Shown one piece after another: positions 28,131 through 37,557 of a stretch of DNA of 50,535 nucleotides. The translations under genes and the position numbers were made by a program. The notes under the pieces are model-generated. The model was not told the origin of the DNA. It made no database searches and saw only the letters and a program-made list of their open reading frames with translations. Source of the stretch: Acidimicrobiaceae bacterium (GTDB lineage: Bacteria > Actinomycetota > Acidimicrobiia > Acidimicrobiales > RAAP-2); contig PLBM01000042.1 in the NCBI GenBank assembly GCA_003134515.1, positions 1 to 50,535 of the forward strand, in the 5' to 3' direction. Each line of letters opens with the position of its first letter. Position 1 is the first letter of the stretch.

Positions 28131-30017
28131 CTACGGCGTCGAGACGTTGGCGCTCGATGCGAGCGGCCCGTCGGGGGTGACGGGCCAGAACGCGATCGCG
28201 TCGGGCGAAAACGTCAACTGGCACCGATCGCCCACTCGATACTCGATCGGTTCGCTCGTACGCACTTGGAGTTCGAGCCCGGCGGTGACCGCGACAAAGA
28301 GGTCTACTGCCGTGCCGACGTCGGCAATGTCGATCAATGTGCCATTCAAGGAAGCGCCACGCGGTTCGTCGAGCGCGTCGGCAACCTCGGACGTCGCGAC
28401 AATTGAGATACGTTCCGGACGCACGCTCCACGCCACGATCGTCCCGGCGCGGAGATCCGAGGGGTTGGTGGCGATGAGGGCGCCGTTGGCGTTGAGAAGT
28501 CCGCTGGTCACGACCGTGGCGTGATGCAGGTTCGAGATGCCCAGCAGTCGTGCGACCTCGAGCGACGCCGGTCGAGTGAATACCTGGCGACTCGAACCGG
28601 ATTGCAGCACGCGACCCTCGCTGATGACGACCACCTCGTCGGACAGGAACGCCGCCTCCTCGGGGTCATGGGTCACGAGCAACGTGGCGAGGCCGGTTTC
28701 TCGCTGAAGACGGCGCAGTTCGCGGCGCAGTTCTTGTCGAACAGGTACGTCGAGGGCCGAGAACGGTTCGTCGAGCAGCAGTACCTGAGGCGAACTGCAC
28801 AGCACCTGCGCCAAGGCGACGCGCTGGCGTTGGCCCCCGGAGAGTTCCGAGGGGTAGCGGGCCACGAGTCCCTCGAGGCCTAGGTGCGTGAGCCAATAAC
28901 TCGCCAATTCGGGTGTGGCCATTCTCGCGAAGAGGAGTTGTTGCCATACCGTGAGGTGGGGAAAGAGAGAGAATCCTTGAGCAACGTAGCCGACCCGTCG
29001 TTTTTCGGCCGGGACGTGACGCAGCGACGTCTCGCCGCACCAAAACTCTCCGGGAGTTGCGCCGTAGACACCGGCGAGGCTGCGAAGAAGCGCCGACTTG
29101 CCCGAGCCTGAGGGTCCGAGTACGGCGACGTGATTGACGTTCGACGCGTGGGCGAGCGCCAAATGAAACGTGCCGAGGCGGTAGTCAATATCAAAGTGAA
29201 CGGGCGCGGCGATCACCTTGGTGGGCGATTGGGGTAGGGGAAGGTGTGGTCCACTGGCTCGCCGGCGCGTAAATCGAACCCGACTGATTAAGACGACGGC
29301 CACGGCGACGGCGATGGCGAGGGCGGTGGGGGCCAAGGTTGTGCGCAGGCCAACTCCACTGAACTGGTTGTAGGTGTAAATCGGCAGCGACGTTGGGTTG
29401 TACGCGAGCACGACGACGGCCCCGTACTCGCCAAATGCGCGCAACCACGCGAGGAGCATGCCCGCTCGGATGCCCGGACCGGCAACGGGCACCGCGACGC
29501 GCACGAAACGCGAGAGGTCCGAGTGTCCGAGTGTCGACGCCACGTCCAACAGTCCTTGGTCGACCGAGGTGAACGCGGCCCGGGCCGCGACGATGAGAAA
29601 CGGCGAGGCGACAAAGGTCATCGCGATCACGATGCCGATCTTTGATTCGGTCAGCGACTGGCCAAAGAGCCGGCCCAAAAGGGTGTAGGGACCGATGATG
29701 TAGATGAGCACGATGCCACTCATGAGGGGCGGCAGCGCCAGGGGAATTTGGACGATGAGTCCGACGATCGACGCCCATCGACTCTTCGAACGGGCCAACA
29801 GGTAGGCCAATGGCACGCCCAAGACCGTGATCAACGCCAATGAAATGGTGGCGCAGCTCACTGAAACCCAGAGGGCCGGAAAGAGCCCCGGCACGTGAAA
29901 ACCTCGATCGGAGGTGCTGAGAAAGCGAACGGCGAAGGCGACCAGGGGCACGGCCAGGTACAAGACGATGAGTCCGCCCAAAAATGTCAGCGGGCTTCGG
30001 ACGACGCCGCGCGACAT
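28131..30017 (-). CDS. fused molybdate-type ABC permease and ATPase (ModB-ModC fusion)
   Basis: N-terminal ModB-like permease; C-terminal Walker A LGPSGSGKSALL, LSGGQRQRVALAQ, LLLDEPFSALD and TOBE-like tail in one ORF. Confidence 0.9.
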   Translation of the reverse strand: MSRGVVRSPLTFLGGLIVLYLAVPLVAFAVRFLSTSDRGFHVPGLFPALWVSVSCATISLALITVLGVPLAYLLARSKSRWASIVGLIVQIPLALPPLMSGIVLIYIIGPYTLLGRLFGQSLTESKIGIVIAMTFVASPFLIVAARAAFTSVDQGLLDVASTLGHSDLSRFVRVAVPVAGPGIRAGMLLAWLRAFGEYGAVVVLAYNPTSLPIYTYNQFSGVGLRTTLAPTALAIAVAVAVVLISRVRFTRRRASGPHLPLPQSPTKVIAAPVHFDIDYRLGTFHLALAHASNVNHVAVLGPSGSGKSALLRSLAGVYGATPGEFWCGETSLRHVPAEKRRVGYVAQGFSLFPHLTVWQQLLFARMATPELASYWLTHLGLEGLVARYPSELSGGQRQRVALAQVLCSSPQVLLLDEPFSALDVPVRQELRRELRRLQRETGLATLLVTHDPEEAAFLSDEVVVISEGRVLQSGSSRQVFTRPASLEVARLLGISNLHHATVVTSGLLNANGALIATNPSDLRAGTIVAWSVRPERISIVATSEVADALDEPRGASLNGTLIDIADVGTAVDLFVAVTAGLELQVRTSEPIEYRVGDRCQLTFSPDAIAFWPVTPDGPLASSANVSTP

Positions 30018-30955
30018 TACGGCAGGGTCGTCGTCGTGGTGATGATGGACGACGTCGTAAAGGCCTGCACCGGAATTATCGGCGTCACGCCGTTGGCGCG
30101 AAGGATCTTCTGCCCGCTCTTGCCCAACAGAAATTTGACGAAGGCCCGGGCGGCCGCTGTGTGGGGCGCGTTCTTCAAAATGGCGACCGTGTACTGTCCG
30201 GCGAGGCTCGTGCCGACCAGCGGCACCGTGTTGATGTGCGCCGCGGCCGCTTCCACGGCGTAGAAGAAGCCAGCGTCAAGTTGGCCGGCTTGGAGTTCGC
30301 CCACCAGCGACGTTTCTTGAAAGATGTTCGACGTCGAGCTTGCCAGCGGTGCGAGGGCCGGCACGTCGTGGCTCAGTGCCACGCCGGTCAAGGCGTCGAC
30401 GGCGAGCACGCCCTTGGGATCGGTCGCGGGATCGGTTCGCCCGAGCAAGAAGCCCGGCAAGTCCACCACGTCGTACCAGGGCTTGGTCTTTAACGCCTTG
30501 GCGAACCTGGACGCCGGGTTGTAGCCGAGCACGAGCGGCGACCTGGCGAACTCTTTGTACGTCGTCACCCAACTGCCGCTGGCCGCGCTTTGCAGTGTCG
30601 CGTCCACGGCAGGCGAGGCACTGATGAAGACGTCACCAACCACGGTTCCGCCAGAGATCTCGCTGGCCAGCGCCGACGATCCGGCGGAGATGCCACTGAC
30701 CGTGTAACCCGTCGCATTGTGAAAGGCGGGATCGAGCTTCTGTTGCATGAGGTCGAGGAACGAACCGGCGTACAGCACGTTGACGGTGCCCGAATGCTTG
30801 GTCGTCGTCGCCGCGCTGGAACGGGAGGTGCCAAGGAATCCAAGGAACATCGCCGCGACAAGGAGGGACGAGAAGGTAACGGCCAGCGCGCGCCGATAAG
30901 TCGTCGACGAAATGCGAGCGCCGGGCGATTCATAGCCAGTCAACGAAGTCGTCAT
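30017..30955 (-). CDS. molybdate/tungstate-type ABC substrate-binding protein
   Basis: Signal-like N-terminus; VNVLYAGSFLDLMQQKLDPAF, SAGSSALASEI, DVFISASPAVD, FYAVEAAAAHI; next to ModBC fusion. Confidence 0.85.
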   Translation of the reverse strand: MTTSLTGYESPGARISSTTYRRALAVTFSSLLVAAMFLGFLGTSRSSAATTTKHSGTVNVLYAGSFLDLMQQKLDPAFHNATGYTVSGISAGSSALASEISGGTVVGDVFISASPAVDATLQSAASGSWVTTYKEFARSPLVLGYNPASRFAKALKTKPWYDVVDLPGFLLGRTDPATDPKGVLAVDALTGVALSHDVPALAPLASSTSNIFQETSLVGELQAGQLDAGFFYAVEAAAAHINTVPLVGTSLAGQYTVAILKNAPHTAAARAFVKFLLGKSGQKILRANGVTPIIPVQAFTTSSIITTTTTLP

Positions 30956-31130
30956 TGCGTCTCCTCAGATCGGCTTGACGTTGGCCAACTCGACGCCCAT
31001 GTTTGCGGCGTTAGGAGTGGATGCACCTAGCATTTGCGGTATTCTACGCCGTCTGGCGCAGCAGATACGTTAGTAGACGTTCGTCGAGGGACACGAACTG
31101 CGGTCGGTAGCGCAAAAGTGGTCCCAAACT

Positions 31131-31607
31131 ATGGTGGGGAGCGTGAAATTGGCCCCGAACCATGATTGGGTATTCGTGTCATCGTCCCCGTTATCGCCCG
31201 ATGAGCTGACGAAGTGGGCGACGCGTCCCCAATGCGGCGCGGTCGTCACCTTCTGTGGGACCGTTCGCAATACGTCAACCACTGGCCACGACATCACCTC
31301 GCTGGAGTACGAAACCAGCACCGAGCTCGCGGAGAGTCGCCTCGTCGCGGTCGTGGGTGAAGCGAGGTCTCGCTGGCCGGAGCTTGGCGCCATCGCCGTG
31401 CATCACCGGATCGGCCCGGTCGAGTTGGGCGGGATCACCGTCGTCGTGGCGGTGTCCTCGCCACATCGCCACGAGGCCTTTGAGGCGGCGAAGTACCTCA
31501 TCGACACGGTAAAGAACTGTGTGCCCATGTGGAAGCGCGAAGTATGGCAAGGCGGCTCGGCGTGGAGTGAGGAAGCCCACAGTATCGAGAGCGTGCAAAA
31601 ACAGTGA
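31131..31607 (+). CDS. moaE: molybdopterin synthase catalytic subunit
   Basis: CGAVVTFCGTVRN; HRIGPVELGGITVVVAVSSPHRHEAFEAAKYLIDTVKNCVPMWKREVW; GTG at 31143 is an alternative start. Confidence 0.95.
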   Translation: MVGSVKLAPNHDWVFVSSSPLSPDELTKWATRPQCGAVVTFCGTVRNTSTTGHDITSLEYETSTELAESRLVAVVGEARSRWPELGAIAVHHRIGPVELGGITVVVAVSSPHRHEAFEAAKYLIDTVKNCVPMWKREVWQGGSAWSEEAHSIESVQKQ

Positions 31608-31644
31608 GCGTCGACGTGCCGATGGCGAAACGTAAGGGACGTTC

Positions 31645-32886
31645 GTGATCACGTTGGAAGAAGCGAAGCGGTTCGTGCTCGAGTCGCTCGCGGCACCTAC
31701 GCCCGAGACATTGGCGCTCGAAGACGTACTCGGGTGCGTGGCGGGTGAAGAGGTGCTCGCTCGCGAGTCGGTGCCCGGGTTCCTCAATTCCTCAATGGAC
31801 GGATTCGCGCTTCGAGCCCTCGATACCGCGACAGGATCCGCGAGCTTGCGGGTGATCGGGGCGGTGTACGCGGGTGACGGGAGTTCGCCCCACGTCGGGC
31901 CCGGCGAGGCGACACGAATAATGACCGGCGCGCCCTTACCCGACGGTGCGGACTGTGTCTGTATGAAAGAAGAGGCGATCGTTGACCCCTCGGGCCATAC
32001 GGTGCAGATCGAACGAACGATTCCCGTGGGGGAGTACGTGCGCTCTCCCGGCGAGGACGTCACCATCGGTCAAGTACTCGTCGTAGCGGGCGACGAACTC
32101 AACCCCGCCAAAGTGGGGGTCTTGGCTGGTCAGGGATTTGCCGCAGCGAAGGCGTTTCGCCAACCTCGCGTCGGCGTTCTGTCAACGGGCAATGAACTCG
32201 CCCGGTCCCTCGCGCCACTACAGTCCGGAGAGATACGCGACGTCAATCGACCACTGTTGCTCGCGCTGGTGAAGGAGTCGGGCTGTCTCCCGGTGGATCT
32301 GGGAATCGTGCACGACGACTACGCCTCCATCGCTCAACGCTTGAAAGATGGCGTCAAAGAGTGTGACGCGGTCATCTCGACGGGTGGCGTGAGCGTGGGC
32401 GATCTCGATCACGTGAAGGCCGTCATTGGCGAACTCGGCGGCGACAGCGCGCGATCAATGCAGGTGGCCATCAAGCCCGGCAAACCCTTCGCCTTTGGGG
32501 TCGTGGGGGCGCACCGCGTGCCGGTATTCGGCCTGCCCGGTAATCCGGTGTCGACGCGGGTCAGCTTCGAGTTATTTGTTCGCCCGTCACTGCGCTTTCT
32601 TGCCGGACATCGCGTACTCGAGCGCCCGACCTTCAACATGGTGTTGGATAGTCCGATGCCGCGATCGAAAGACGGAAAACTTCACCTCGTGCACGTCGTG
32701 GCTCGGATCCACGACGACGGAGTGGCGCACATCGAACGGGCGATTCGACACGGCTCGCATCTTTTGAGTGCGATTGGCGACGCGAACGCCCTGGCGATGG
32801 TGCCCGAGAGCGACGGGCTGAAATCGGGTGACGTCGTGCGCGCCATGGTCCTGGACACGGATCAACTGAGCGCTCCCTCGTCATGA
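31645..32886 (+). CDS. moeA: molybdopterin molybdenumtransferase
   Basis: SSMDGFALRA; IMTGAPLPDGAD; ISTGGVSVGD; VFGLPGNPVS. Confidence 0.95.
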   Translation: MITLEEAKRFVLESLAAPTPETLALEDVLGCVAGEEVLARESVPGFLNSSMDGFALRALDTATGSASLRVIGAVYAGDGSSPHVGPGEATRIMTGAPLPDGADCVCMKEEAIVDPSGHTVQIERTIPVGEYVRSPGEDVTIGQVLVVAGDELNPAKVGVLAGQGFAAAKAFRQPRVGVLSTGNELARSLAPLQSGEIRDVNRPLLLALVKESGCLPVDLGIVHDDYASIAQRLKDGVKECDAVISTGGVSVGDLDHVKAVIGELGGDSARSMQVAIKPGKPFAFGVVGAHRVPVFGLPGNPVSTRVSFELFVRPSLRFLAGHRVLERPTFNMVLDSPMPRSKDGKLHLVHVVARIHDDGVAHIERAIRHGSHLLSAIGDANALAMVPESDGLKSGDVVRAMVLDTDQLSAPSS

Positions 32887-32911
32887 ACGTTCGCCTCGAA
32901 CGGCGACGCCG

Positions 32912-33148
32912 GTGACCCGCGTGCTTCTTTTGGGCCCCGCTCGCGAAGCGGCCGGCGCGGGTCACGGCGAGTTCGACGGCGACACGGTGGGCGCGGTCTT
33001 GCAAAATGCGGTGACGCGCTACGGCGTGGACTTTGAACGGGTGTTGGCCGTGAGCCAAATTTGGGTCAACGGCAACGCCGCCGAATCGGGCGACCACATT
33101 GGGCCCTACGACGAGATCGCTGTACTGCCGCCGATCTCGGGGGGATGA
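32912..33148 (+). CDS. moaD: molybdopterin synthase sulfur carrier subunit
   Basis: Ubiquitin-like fold pattern, WVNGNAAE..., DEIAVLPPISGG* terminus. Confidence 0.88.
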   Translation: MTRVLLLGPAREAAGAGHGEFDGDTVGAVLQNAVTRYGVDFERVLAVSQIWVNGNAAESGDHIGPYDEIAVLPPISGG

Positions 33149-33615
33149 TGATGGCCCACCTCGCCATGCAACGTGGCGAGCGCGTGGTCCAAAAGATCTA
33201 GAACGGCCTCGAGACTCTCGAGCGCGCCGGTGGGCGAACCCGGTGTGTTCACAATCAGACTCTGGCCAACGGTGCCCGACCTCCCTCGAGAGAGGGGCCC
33301 AAGGATGTGGGTGGCTCGCATCACTTCGCCAAACCCCGGCGACTCTCGTTCGAGGACTTGCAGCGTCGCTTCGGGCGTGAGATCGCGAGGGGAGAATCCG
33401 GTGCCGCCGGTGGTGACGATCAGTCCCGCGAACTCCGAGGAGAGTTCTCGTAGAGCGGACGCGACGGACTCGATCCCGTCGGGCACGACGCGCCGTTCGA
33501 TCACCTGGTATCCCGCCTCTTCGAGACGGGCGCCCAACAGTGGACCGGTTTGGTCTTCACTTTCTTTTGCCGCGACCGAGTCCGAGACGGTCAGGATTTT
33601 GGCGACGAGGGTCAT
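33106..33615 (-). CDS. MogA/MoaB family molybdopterin adenylyltransferase
   Basis: KILTVSDSVAAKESEDQTGPLL; LIVTTGGTGFSPRDLTPEAT; NTPGSPTGALESL. Confidence 0.92.
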   Translation of the reverse strand: MTLVAKILTVSDSVAAKESEDQTGPLLGARLEEAGYQVIERRVVPDGIESVASALRELSSEFAGLIVTTGGTGFSPRDLTPEATLQVLERESPGFGEVMRATHILGPLSRGRSGTVGQSLIVNTPGSPTGALESLEAVLDLLDHALATLHGEVGHHHPPEIGGSTAISS

Positions 33616-33737
33616 GCCCTGAGCGTAGGTGCTGGTGCGCGCGGTTTCTTCGCGAACCCAGGACCGTTACGACGGTGCTGGCTCCTGTCCCGCGACCGCG
33701 GGATCAATGGCCACACCCCAGCCTCTAATCTGCTTCT

Positions 33738-35162
33738 ATGAGCACGCCAATTCCCCCCTCAACCCTTCCCACGACGCTCGGCAGTCTGCGCGCGTCCGGC
33801 TACGAGTCACGGTCCGTTCGTGATGAGATTCGTCGCAATTTAGAGAGTCGCCTGGCCCAAGGTCTCGCCCTGACCTCGTCGGTCCTAGGTTTCGAGGACA
33901 CCGTGCTGCCCCAACTCGAGACGGCCCTGCTGGCCGGGCACGACATCATCTTGCTGGGCGAGCGCGGCCAGGCCAAGTCGCGCATCATTCGCTCGCTGGT
34001 GGAACTACTCGACGAGTGGCTGCCCATCGTGGCCGGCTCGGACGTGCGCGACGATCCCTTTAGCCCCATCTCGGCCTTTGCGATCGACCTCGTGCGCGCC
34101 CGGGGCGACAAGACGCCGGTCAGTTGGGTTCATCGAACTCGACGCTTCGCCGAGAAGTTGGCGTCGCCCGATACTTCCATGGCGGACCTCATTGGTGAAG
34201 TCGACCCCATCAAGGTGGCCGGCGGTCTCTACCTCGACGACCCCAAGGCGCTCAGTTACGGTCTCGTGCCCAAGTCCAATCGCGGCATCTTTGCGATCAA
34301 CGAGTTGCCCGACCTGTCGGAGCGAATCCAAGTAGGACTGCTCAACGTGCTCGAAGAGCGCGACGTGCAGATACGTGGGCACTTGGTGCGCCTCGAGCTC
34401 GACGTCTTAGTGGTCGCTACGGCCAACCCCGAGGACTACACCAATCGAGGTCGGCTCATCACGCCACTGAAGGACCGTTTCGGCTCGCAGATCCGCACCC
34501 ACTATCCCTTTGAAGTGACCACCGAGATCGCCATCATGCACCAAGAAGCGCGACTGCCCACCTCGCCGGTGCCGATTAAGGTGCCGTGGTTCATCGACGA
34601 CGTTGTCGCGCGCGTCAGCCACGTCGCGCGACGTAGCCATGTCATCAGCCAGAGCTCGGGCGTTTCGGTGCGGCTCTCGATCGCGAACTACGAGACGGTC
34701 GTGGCCAACGCGTTGCGCCGTACGTTGCGCACACACGACGACATGGTCGTGCCGCGCGTGAGTGACCTGAGCGCGATGGTCCAGTCCACCCAGGGCAAGA
34801 TCGAGTTCGACACGATGGACGACGCTGACACCGATCAGGTCATCGCGGCGCTGGTCTCTTTAGCGCTACGCCAGTGCTTTAGCGAGCACGTGCTCTTAGA
34901 GGAGGCGCCCGAGATCGTCGAGGCCTTCAACGCCGAGGTCATCGTGCACACCGGGGACGACTTGCCCGACGGGGACTACCTCGTGGTACTGGGCGCCATG
35001 CCCGCCCTCGAGGCGCCGGTGGAGCGCGTCGCTGGACCCAACGCCAGCGACGGCGAAAAGGCCGCGGCCGTGGAGTTCATTCTCGAAGGTCTTTATCTCA
35101 CTAAGCGCCTGGCGAAGGATGCCTCCGGGGCCCGGGCACTCTATCGCTCGAGGAACCGTTAG
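33738..35162 (+). CDS. ChlI-like AAA+ ATPase
   Basis: GERGQAKSRIIRSLVELL Walker A variant; GIFAINELPDLSERIQVGLLNVLEERDVQIRG; TANPEDYTNRGRLITPLKDRFGSQI. Confidence 0.9.
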   Translation: MSTPIPPSTLPTTLGSLRASGYESRSVRDEIRRNLESRLAQGLALTSSVLGFEDTVLPQLETALLAGHDIILLGERGQAKSRIIRSLVELLDEWLPIVAGSDVRDDPFSPISAFAIDLVRARGDKTPVSWVHRTRRFAEKLASPDTSMADLIGEVDPIKVAGGLYLDDPKALSYGLVPKSNRGIFAINELPDLSERIQVGLLNVLEERDVQIRGHLVRLELDVLVVATANPEDYTNRGRLITPLKDRFGSQIRTHYPFEVTTEIAIMHQEARLPTSPVPIKVPWFIDDVVARVSHVARRSHVISQSSGVSVRLSIANYETVVANALRRTLRTHDDMVVPRVSDLSAMVQSTQGKIEFDTMDDADTDQVIAALVSLALRQCFSEHVLLEEAPEIVEAFNAEVIVHTGDDLPDGDYLVVLGAMPALEAPVERVAGPNASDGEKAAAVEFILEGLYLTKRLAKDASGARALYRSRNR

Positions 35163-37156
35163 TGCCTGTTCGCTACGGGTTTCGTTCCGTTGGCGAGGGC
35201 GACGACTTTGACGATCTCGACGTCGAAGAGATGTTGGCGCTCTTGGCGGATGACTACATGGAAAACGGCGACCTCGACGAGGCTATGGACCGACTGCTGC
35301 GCGAAGGATTCACCACGGAGAACGGCGAGCGGGTCGAAGGGCTTCGCGAGATCTTAGAGCGCACGCGACAAAAGCGCCGCGAGCTCGAACAACAAGCTGA
35401 CCCCGACGGCGAGATGCAGCGCTATCGCGAATGGCTCGAGGACATTGAAGCAATCGAGTCGAAGGAACTCGAAGAGCTGATGAACGAGGCCGACGCTTCG
35501 GGCGACCAGCGCCGCCAAGAGGTGACGCGCGACCTCGTCGATCAAAAGCAGATGCAACGCGATCTCATGAGCGACCGGCTCGGCGATCGGCTCGGCCAGT
35601 ATCGCGACTACGAGTTCGTCTCGTCCAAGGCTCGTGAAGAGTTCGAAGAGTTGTTGAGCGAACTCGAGCGCGATGTCCTCGACACGTACTTCGAGACCAA
35701 CAAGGAGTTCATGGGTCGTCCTGACCCCGAAGAGCTCGCGCGCATGCGCGAGATGATGGACGCGCTTTCGACCATGATCGAACAGGATCGTCGAGGTGAA
35801 GAACTCGATCCCACCTTTGAAGCGTTCCTGGAGAAGTTCGGCGACTACTTTCCGGGCGCGCAGAACCTCGAGGACGTGATTCGCGCCATGGCCGAGCGCG
35901 CGGCCGCGGCCGAGGCGATGTTCAACTCACTCTCGTCGGCACAACAGGGCGAACTGCGCGCGCTCTTCGATCAGATGATGGAGAACATGGAGCTGAACTT
36001 CTCCTTAAATCGACTGGTCTCCAATCTGCGCCAGGCCGCGCCCGATCTGGATTGGAACCGGGCCCATCGCATGCGCGGTCAGGACGGATCGCCGTTCGCC
36101 CGGGCCGCTTCGGTTGCCGAGCAGTTAGGTCAGCTCAAGGGCCTGGAGGAGTTCCTCGGCCAGAGTCACGCCGCCCAGGGCCTGCCCGAAGTCGACGTCG
36201 AAGCCATACGAAGGAACCTCGGTGACGACGCCGCGCGCCATGTCCAGCGTCTCCAAAAGGCCCTTCAGGGCCTGAAGGATCAGGGCTTCATCGATCGCCA
36301 GGGGAGTCGTCTGCAACTGAGCGCCAAGGGGATTCGAAAGATCGGTCAGCTCGCGCTGAAGGACATTTTTCAGAAACTGCGCGACTCGCCGCCCACGGGC
36401 GCGCACCGGGTGGCGGCTTTGGCGCGTGGCGGGGACCGCGAAGAGACGGCCAAGCCCTGGGAGCCGGGCGAGGCCTTCTCGTTGCATCTGCCCAAGACCC
36501 TTCGCAACGCGCTGCTTCGCCAAGGACCGGGCACACCGATCCGTCTGCACCCTGATGACTTTGAAGTCGAAGAGTACGAGGCCACGCGCCGCTCGGCGAC
36601 CGTCATCGCTATCGACCTCTCGCTCTCGATGGCCATGCGCGGCAACCTCGTGCCCGCCAAGAAGATGGTGCTTGCACTCACCCAACTGATCCGCTCACAG
36701 TTCCCGCGCGACTTCGTCGCCGTGGTGGGCTTTGGTGAACGGGCCCAGGAGCTCAAGATCGACGACGTGCCGGCACTCACGATCGACTACAACTACGGCA
36801 CGAACCTCCAACACGCCCTGGCGCTGAGTCGTCACCTGTTGCGCAATGAGCGCGGCGAACGCCAAGTGGTCGTGGTGACCGACGGCGAGCCGACGGCGCA
36901 TCTGATGGCCTCGGGCGAGCCCTTCTTCTCCTGGCCACCGGTGCGCGAGACACTCGATAAGACCATGGCCGAGGTGCTGCGCTGCACCAACGCCGGGATC
37001 ACCATCAACACCTTCGCTCTGGATATCGAGCGCAGCCAGTTCCCCTTTGTCGAGCAGATCGCCCGGGTCAATGGGGGACGGACCTTTTACACCGACGTGA
37101 ACGACCTCGGGGTGTACGCCCTCGACGATTTCGTCAAACACCGTCGGGCGAGTTAG
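35162..37156 (+). CDS. ChlD-like VWA-domain protein
   Basis: MIDAS-like IAIDLSLSMAMRG and VVTDGEPTAH; start overlaps upstream stop. Confidence 0.9.
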   Translation: MPVRYGFRSVGEGDDFDDLDVEEMLALLADDYMENGDLDEAMDRLLREGFTTENGERVEGLREILERTRQKRRELEQQADPDGEMQRYREWLEDIEAIESKELEELMNEADASGDQRRQEVTRDLVDQKQMQRDLMSDRLGDRLGQYRDYEFVSSKAREEFEELLSELERDVLDTYFETNKEFMGRPDPEELARMREMMDALSTMIEQDRRGEELDPTFEAFLEKFGDYFPGAQNLEDVIRAMAERAAAAEAMFNSLSSAQQGELRALFDQMMENMELNFSLNRLVSNLRQAAPDLDWNRAHRMRGQDGSPFARAASVAEQLGQLKGLEEFLGQSHAAQGLPEVDVEAIRRNLGDDAARHVQRLQKALQGLKDQGFIDRQGSRLQLSAKGIRKIGQLALKDIFQKLRDSPPTGAHRVAALARGGDREETAKPWEPGEAFSLHLPKTLRNALLRQGPGTPIRLHPDDFEVEEYEATRRSATVIAIDLSLSMAMRGNLVPAKKMVLALTQLIRSQFPRDFVAVVGFGERAQELKIDDVPALTIDYNYGTNLQHALALSRHLLRNERGERQVVVVTDGEPTAHLMASGEPFFSWPPVRETLDKTMAEVLRCTNAGITINTFALDIERSQFPFVEQIARVNGGRTFYTDVNDLGVYALDDFVKHRRAS

Positions 37157-37225
37157 TTCAAACCCCGCTTCACCAGGTAATTCAAAAATTTCATTTGCAT
37201 TTTGCCCCAAACCCCGCAACAATGA

Positions 37226-37260
37226 CACCGTTGTAATTACAACGGTGGTAGTCACCGTTG
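37226..37260. promoter_or_regulatory. perfect 22-bp palindrome CACCGTTGTAATTACAACGGTG (37226..37247) plus third half-site CACCGTTG (37253..37260) upstream of whiB
   Basis: Read directly; ends 17 nt before the likely GTG start at 37278. Confidence 0.7.
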
Positions 37261-37277
37261 AGGGGGAGGATCACAAC

Positions 37278-37553
37278 GTGGAAATCGTCGAACTCTTGAA
37301 CGGCATGGAAGATCGAGGCTGGCAGGCCCGTGCAAACTGCATGGGCGTCGATCCCGATCTGTTCTTCCCTGAGCGGGGCGCGTCGACGCGCGAAGCCAAA
37401 GAGGTCTGTCGCGGGTGCGTGGTGCGCGAGGACTGCCTCGAGTACGCCCTCGACAACGGCGAGAAGTTCGGTATTTGGGGTGGCATGAGCGAGCGCGAAC
37501 GCCGCCGTCTCCGTCGGGCTCGCGCCATCGAACGTCGCTCGCAGGTGGGCTGA
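37278..37553 (+). CDS. WhiB family transcriptional regulator
   Basis: C...CRGCVVREDC, GIWGGMSERERRRLRR; GGGGGAGGA RBS before GTG 37278. Confidence 0.93.
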   Translation: MEIVELLNGMEDRGWQARANCMGVDPDLFFPERGASTREAKEVCRGCVVREDCLEYALDNGEKFGIWGGMSERERRRLRRARAIERRSQVG

Positions 37554-37557
37554 CCAA

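Noticed and set aside
27929-28180. 83-aa plus-strand ORF overlapping the modBC 3' end
   Set aside because: No good RBS, no recognisable family, overlaps a confident CDS
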